DNA of 7,631 nt from an uncultured Porphyromonas sp. GTDB lineage: Bacteria > Bacteroidota > Bacteroidia > Bacteroidales > Porphyromonadaceae. Shown one piece after another: positions 5,307-7,631 of the stretch. How positions within the stretch are numbered: the first letter of the stretch is position 1; each line of letters begins with the position of its first letter. The notes below the pieces were generated by a model, which did not search any database, was not told where the DNA came from, and was given only the letters and a program-made list of their open reading frames with translations. The position numbers and the translations under genes are program-made. The DNA lies in contig NZ_CAJZFJ010000089.1 of the NCBI RefSeq assembly GCF_915070105.1, positions 1 to 7,631 of the forward strand, given 5' to 3'.

Positions 5307-7631
5307 TTATTGGGGTGTCGTCAGTAGGCGCTGTATCTCGCTCAGTTTGTTCAGTGCCTCCAGAGGGGTTAGGCTATTGATGTCCACCTGCAGGAGACGC
5401 TCACGTATGTCAGAGAGGACGGGATCATCGAGCTGGAAGAAGCTCATCTGTACCCCCTGCACCCCTTCGCTTGGTGTGCTGGTGGGCTTGCTTGCCCTCG
5501 TGATCTTGATCTCTGAGCCGAGCCCTGTCACCTCGTGTAGGTGTGCTTGCTCGAGCTGCTCGAGGATCTCCGTAGCACGCTGTGTGATACACTGAGGCAT
5601 ACCGCCTAGGCGGGCGACCTGGATACCGAAGCTATGCTCACTGCCTCCAGCGATGAGCTTGCGCAGGAAGAGCATCTTGCCCTCCACCTCTCGGGCGGAG
5701 ACATTGTAGTTCTTCACACGCTCCAGCCTACTCTCTAGGTCGTTGAGCTCGTGGTAGTGGGTGGCGAAGAGGGTCTTGGGGCGGCCAAAGGGGTTGTCAT
5801 GAAGGTACTCAATGATCGCCCAAGCGATGGAGATACCGTCGTAGGTGCTCGTACCTCGCCCGAGTTCGTCGAAGAGGATGAGTGATCGGTCAGAGAGGCT
5901 GTTGAGGATACTCGCTGCCTCCTGCATCTCGACCATGAAGGTCGATTCGCCCCGAGAGATATTGTCCGAAGCACCCACTCGGGTGAAGATCCCATCAATG
6001 AGTCCTATATGTGCCGCTTCGGCAGGGACGAAGGAGCCAATCTGAGCTAGCAGGGTAATGAGTGCTGTCTGGCGAAGGAGTGCGGACTTACCGCTCATGT
6101 TAGGCCCGGTGATGACCATGATCTGGGTGTCATCAGAGCCAAGCCGTACATCATTAGGTACGTAGCTCTCGCCGAAGGGGAGCTGTCGCTCGATCACGGG
6201 GTGACGACCAGCCTTGATGTCTATCACTCGCCCTTCGTCCACCACGGGACAAACGTAGCGATTGGTCTCAGCCGTTAGGGCAAGCGAGGTCAAGCAGTCT
6301 AGCTGGGCTATCGTACGGGCATTGCGCTGCAGGGGCTGTATGTAGCGAGCTATGCGCAGGACGAGCTCCTGATAGAGACGTCCCTCCAGCACCGCTATGC
6401 GCTCCTCTGCTCCGAGTATCTTCTCCTCGTACTCCTTGAGCTCGGGGAAGATATACCGCTCTGCACCGACCAGCGTCTGCTTGCGTGTCCAGCTCTCGGG
6501 CACATCCTTGGTGTGGGTCGAGCGTACCTCGACATAGTAGCCGAAGACGTTGTTGAAGGCGATCTTTAGCGGTATACCTGCCTGCTTGCTCTCTCTGTCC
6601 TGTAGCTGTACGAGGTAGTCCTTGCCGTGGGCTGAGAGGTCACGGAGTTCATCTAGCTCACTATTGATCCCCGAGGCGATCACTGCACCACGTCCTAGGG
6701 CTGCAGGGGGCTCCTCGGTCAAGCTCTGCTCGATGTCCTCCACGAGGGACTCGCAGAGCTCCAGATGCTCCGCCAACTGACGTAGCTCCTGACGGCTCTC
6801 CTCTGGGGTGGATTGTGCTAGCTGGGCTACCTCACCCACAGCACGCAGAGCCTGCGCCAAGGCACGAGCCTCTCGGGGGGAGATGCGCCCCATGGCGACC
6901 TTGCTCGTCATACGCTCTAGGTCACCGATGCCAGCGAAGCATTCGCCGAGCTCGCGACGTAGCTCGCTATCACGCACCAGTGTGCCCACAATGCGCTGTC
7001 GTCTATGAATCTCCTCGAGGTCAATCAGAGGGAAGGAGAGCCAGCGTCTGAGCAGTCGTCCTCCCATAGGCGTCGCCGTAGCGTCTACTACGTCCAGCAG
7101 ACTATGTCCCGCCTCGGGGCTCATCGACTGGAGGATCTCTAGGCTACGGAAGGTAAAGCTGTCGAGCCGCATCATCCCCAGTCGGTCTATACTGCGCAGG
7201 GTGGTGATGTGGCTGAGTTCGTTATGGCTGGTGAGCTCTAGGTAATTAAGGATAGCACCTGCGGAGGCTATGGATAGGGGCTTCTGCTCTAGGCCTAGCC
7301 CCTTGAGGCTCTTCACTCCAAGCTGGTTCTGTAGCTTCTGGCGGTTGTTCTCTACAGCAAACGTCCAGTCCTCCACCTCGAAGACGAAGCCCCGCCAAGC
7401 GAAGGTTCGGTCAAAGGCCGCACGAGCCTTCCGCTCCACGAGCACCTCCTTCGGCTGGTAGGAGGATAGGAGCTTATCTAGGTGCTCGACCGTACCCTCG
7501 GAGACGAGGAACTCCCCCGTAGAGATGTCCAGCAGGGCTAAGCTCCCCTGCCCTCCCTCGGGGAGGTAGAGGGCTGCGAGGTAGTTATTCTCCTTGTTGT
7601 GCAGGACGTTGTCCCCCGTGACGACCCCCGG
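5307..7631 (-). CDS. mutS: DNA mismatch repair protein MutS, 5' end beyond the window
   Basis: The frame is open to the right edge and gives 774 residues plus the stop. MutS is usually about 850-900 residues, so roughly the first 100-130, holding the mismatch-reading F-x-E motif, lie outside. The visible part starts PGVVTGDNVLHNKENNY, the junction of the mismatch-binding and connector domains. It continues through the lever and clamp helices to the ATPase: Walker A GPNMSGKS at 509-516, the NISRGESTFMVEM loop at about 557-569, Walker B LILFDELGRGTST with D588 and E589, and FATHYHEL just after. GSEHSFGIQVARLGG follows in the dimerising helix-turn-helix region. QMSFF near the C-terminus, about residues 728-732, resembles the beta-clamp-binding motif QMSLL of E. 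coli MutS. It should detect mismatches as a dimer and recruit MutL. An internal GTG at 7443-7445 is not the true start. Downstream come prmA and pafA. Confidence 0.97.
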   Translation of the reverse strand, partial: PGVVTGDNVLHNKENNYLAALYLPEGGQGSLALLDISTGEFLVSEGTVEHLDKLLSSYQPKEVLVERKARAAFDRTFAWRGFVFEVEDWTFAVENNRQKLQNQLGVKSLKGLGLEQKPLSIASAGAILNYLELTSHNELSHITTLRSIDRLGMMRLDSFTFRSLEILQSMSPEAGHSLLDVVDATATPMGGRLLRRWLSFPLIDLEEIHRRQRIVGTLVRDSELRRELGECFAGIGDLERMTSKVAMGRISPREARALAQALRAVGEVAQLAQSTPEESRQELRQLAEHLELCESLVEDIEQSLTEEPPAALGRGAVIASGINSELDELRDLSAHGKDYLVQLQDRESKQAGIPLKIAFNNVFGYYVEVRSTHTKDVPESWTRKQTLVGAERYIFPELKEYEEKILGAEERIAVLEGRLYQELVLRIARYIQPLQRNARTIAQLDCLTSLALTAETNRYVCPVVDEGRVIDIKAGRHPVIERQLPFGESYVPNDVRLGSDDTQIMVITGPNMSGKSALLRQTALITLLAQIGSFVPAEAAHIGLIDGIFTRVGASDNISRGESTFMVEMQEAASILNSLSDRSLILFDELGRGTSTYDGISIAWAIIEYLHDNPFGRPKTLFATHYHELNDLESRLERVKNYNVSAREVEGKMLFLRKLIAGGSEHSFGIQVARLGGMPQCITQRATEILEQLEQAHLHEVTGLGSEIKITRASKPTSTPSEGVQGVQMSFFQLDDPVLSDIRERLLQVDINSLTPLEALNKLSEIQRLLTTPQ

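Overview
The window looks like chromosomal DNA from a Bacteroidota species, most likely a fairly GC-rich Porphyromonas or close relative. Three things point there. Two promoters carry the Bacteroidota -7 box TAnnTTTG. The start codons lack clear Shine-Dalgarno sequences. The U32 protein resembles, from memory, the PrtC-type protein of Porphyromonas. The genus is an inference; no search was run.

Left edge (1-265): two tRNA-Leu genes on the minus strand, CAG anticodon first and GAG second, 48 bases apart. A well-formed Bacteroidota promoter lies upstream of the CAG gene.

Middle (219-1311): an unusually long, apparently non-coding gap between the divergent tRNA and U32 promoters, full of repeats. 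In order it holds a 43-base module followed by a 9-base-period tract that reverses orientation, then two and a fraction copies of a 102-base direct repeat with extreme C-over-G bias, then a second 43-base module with a second 9-base-period tract, and finally a perfect 33-base inverted repeat around a 52-base spacer. This is the most unusual part of the window.

Right side: a plus-strand U32-family gene (1345-2595) with the four-cysteine pattern of iron-sulfur hydroxylases ends at a strong bidirectional hairpin terminator (2624-2661). Converging on it is a minus-strand set read mutS, prmA, pafA-like. mutS runs off the right edge without its start. The gaps of 12 and 42 bases suggest one transcript covering DNA mismatch repair, ribosomal protein L11 methylation and an exported alkaline phosphatase. 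No obvious functional link joins the three, so this is probably a housekeeping operon by proximity. I found no insertion sequence, phage, CRISPR or defence gene. The new-looking material is the repeat-rich gap.
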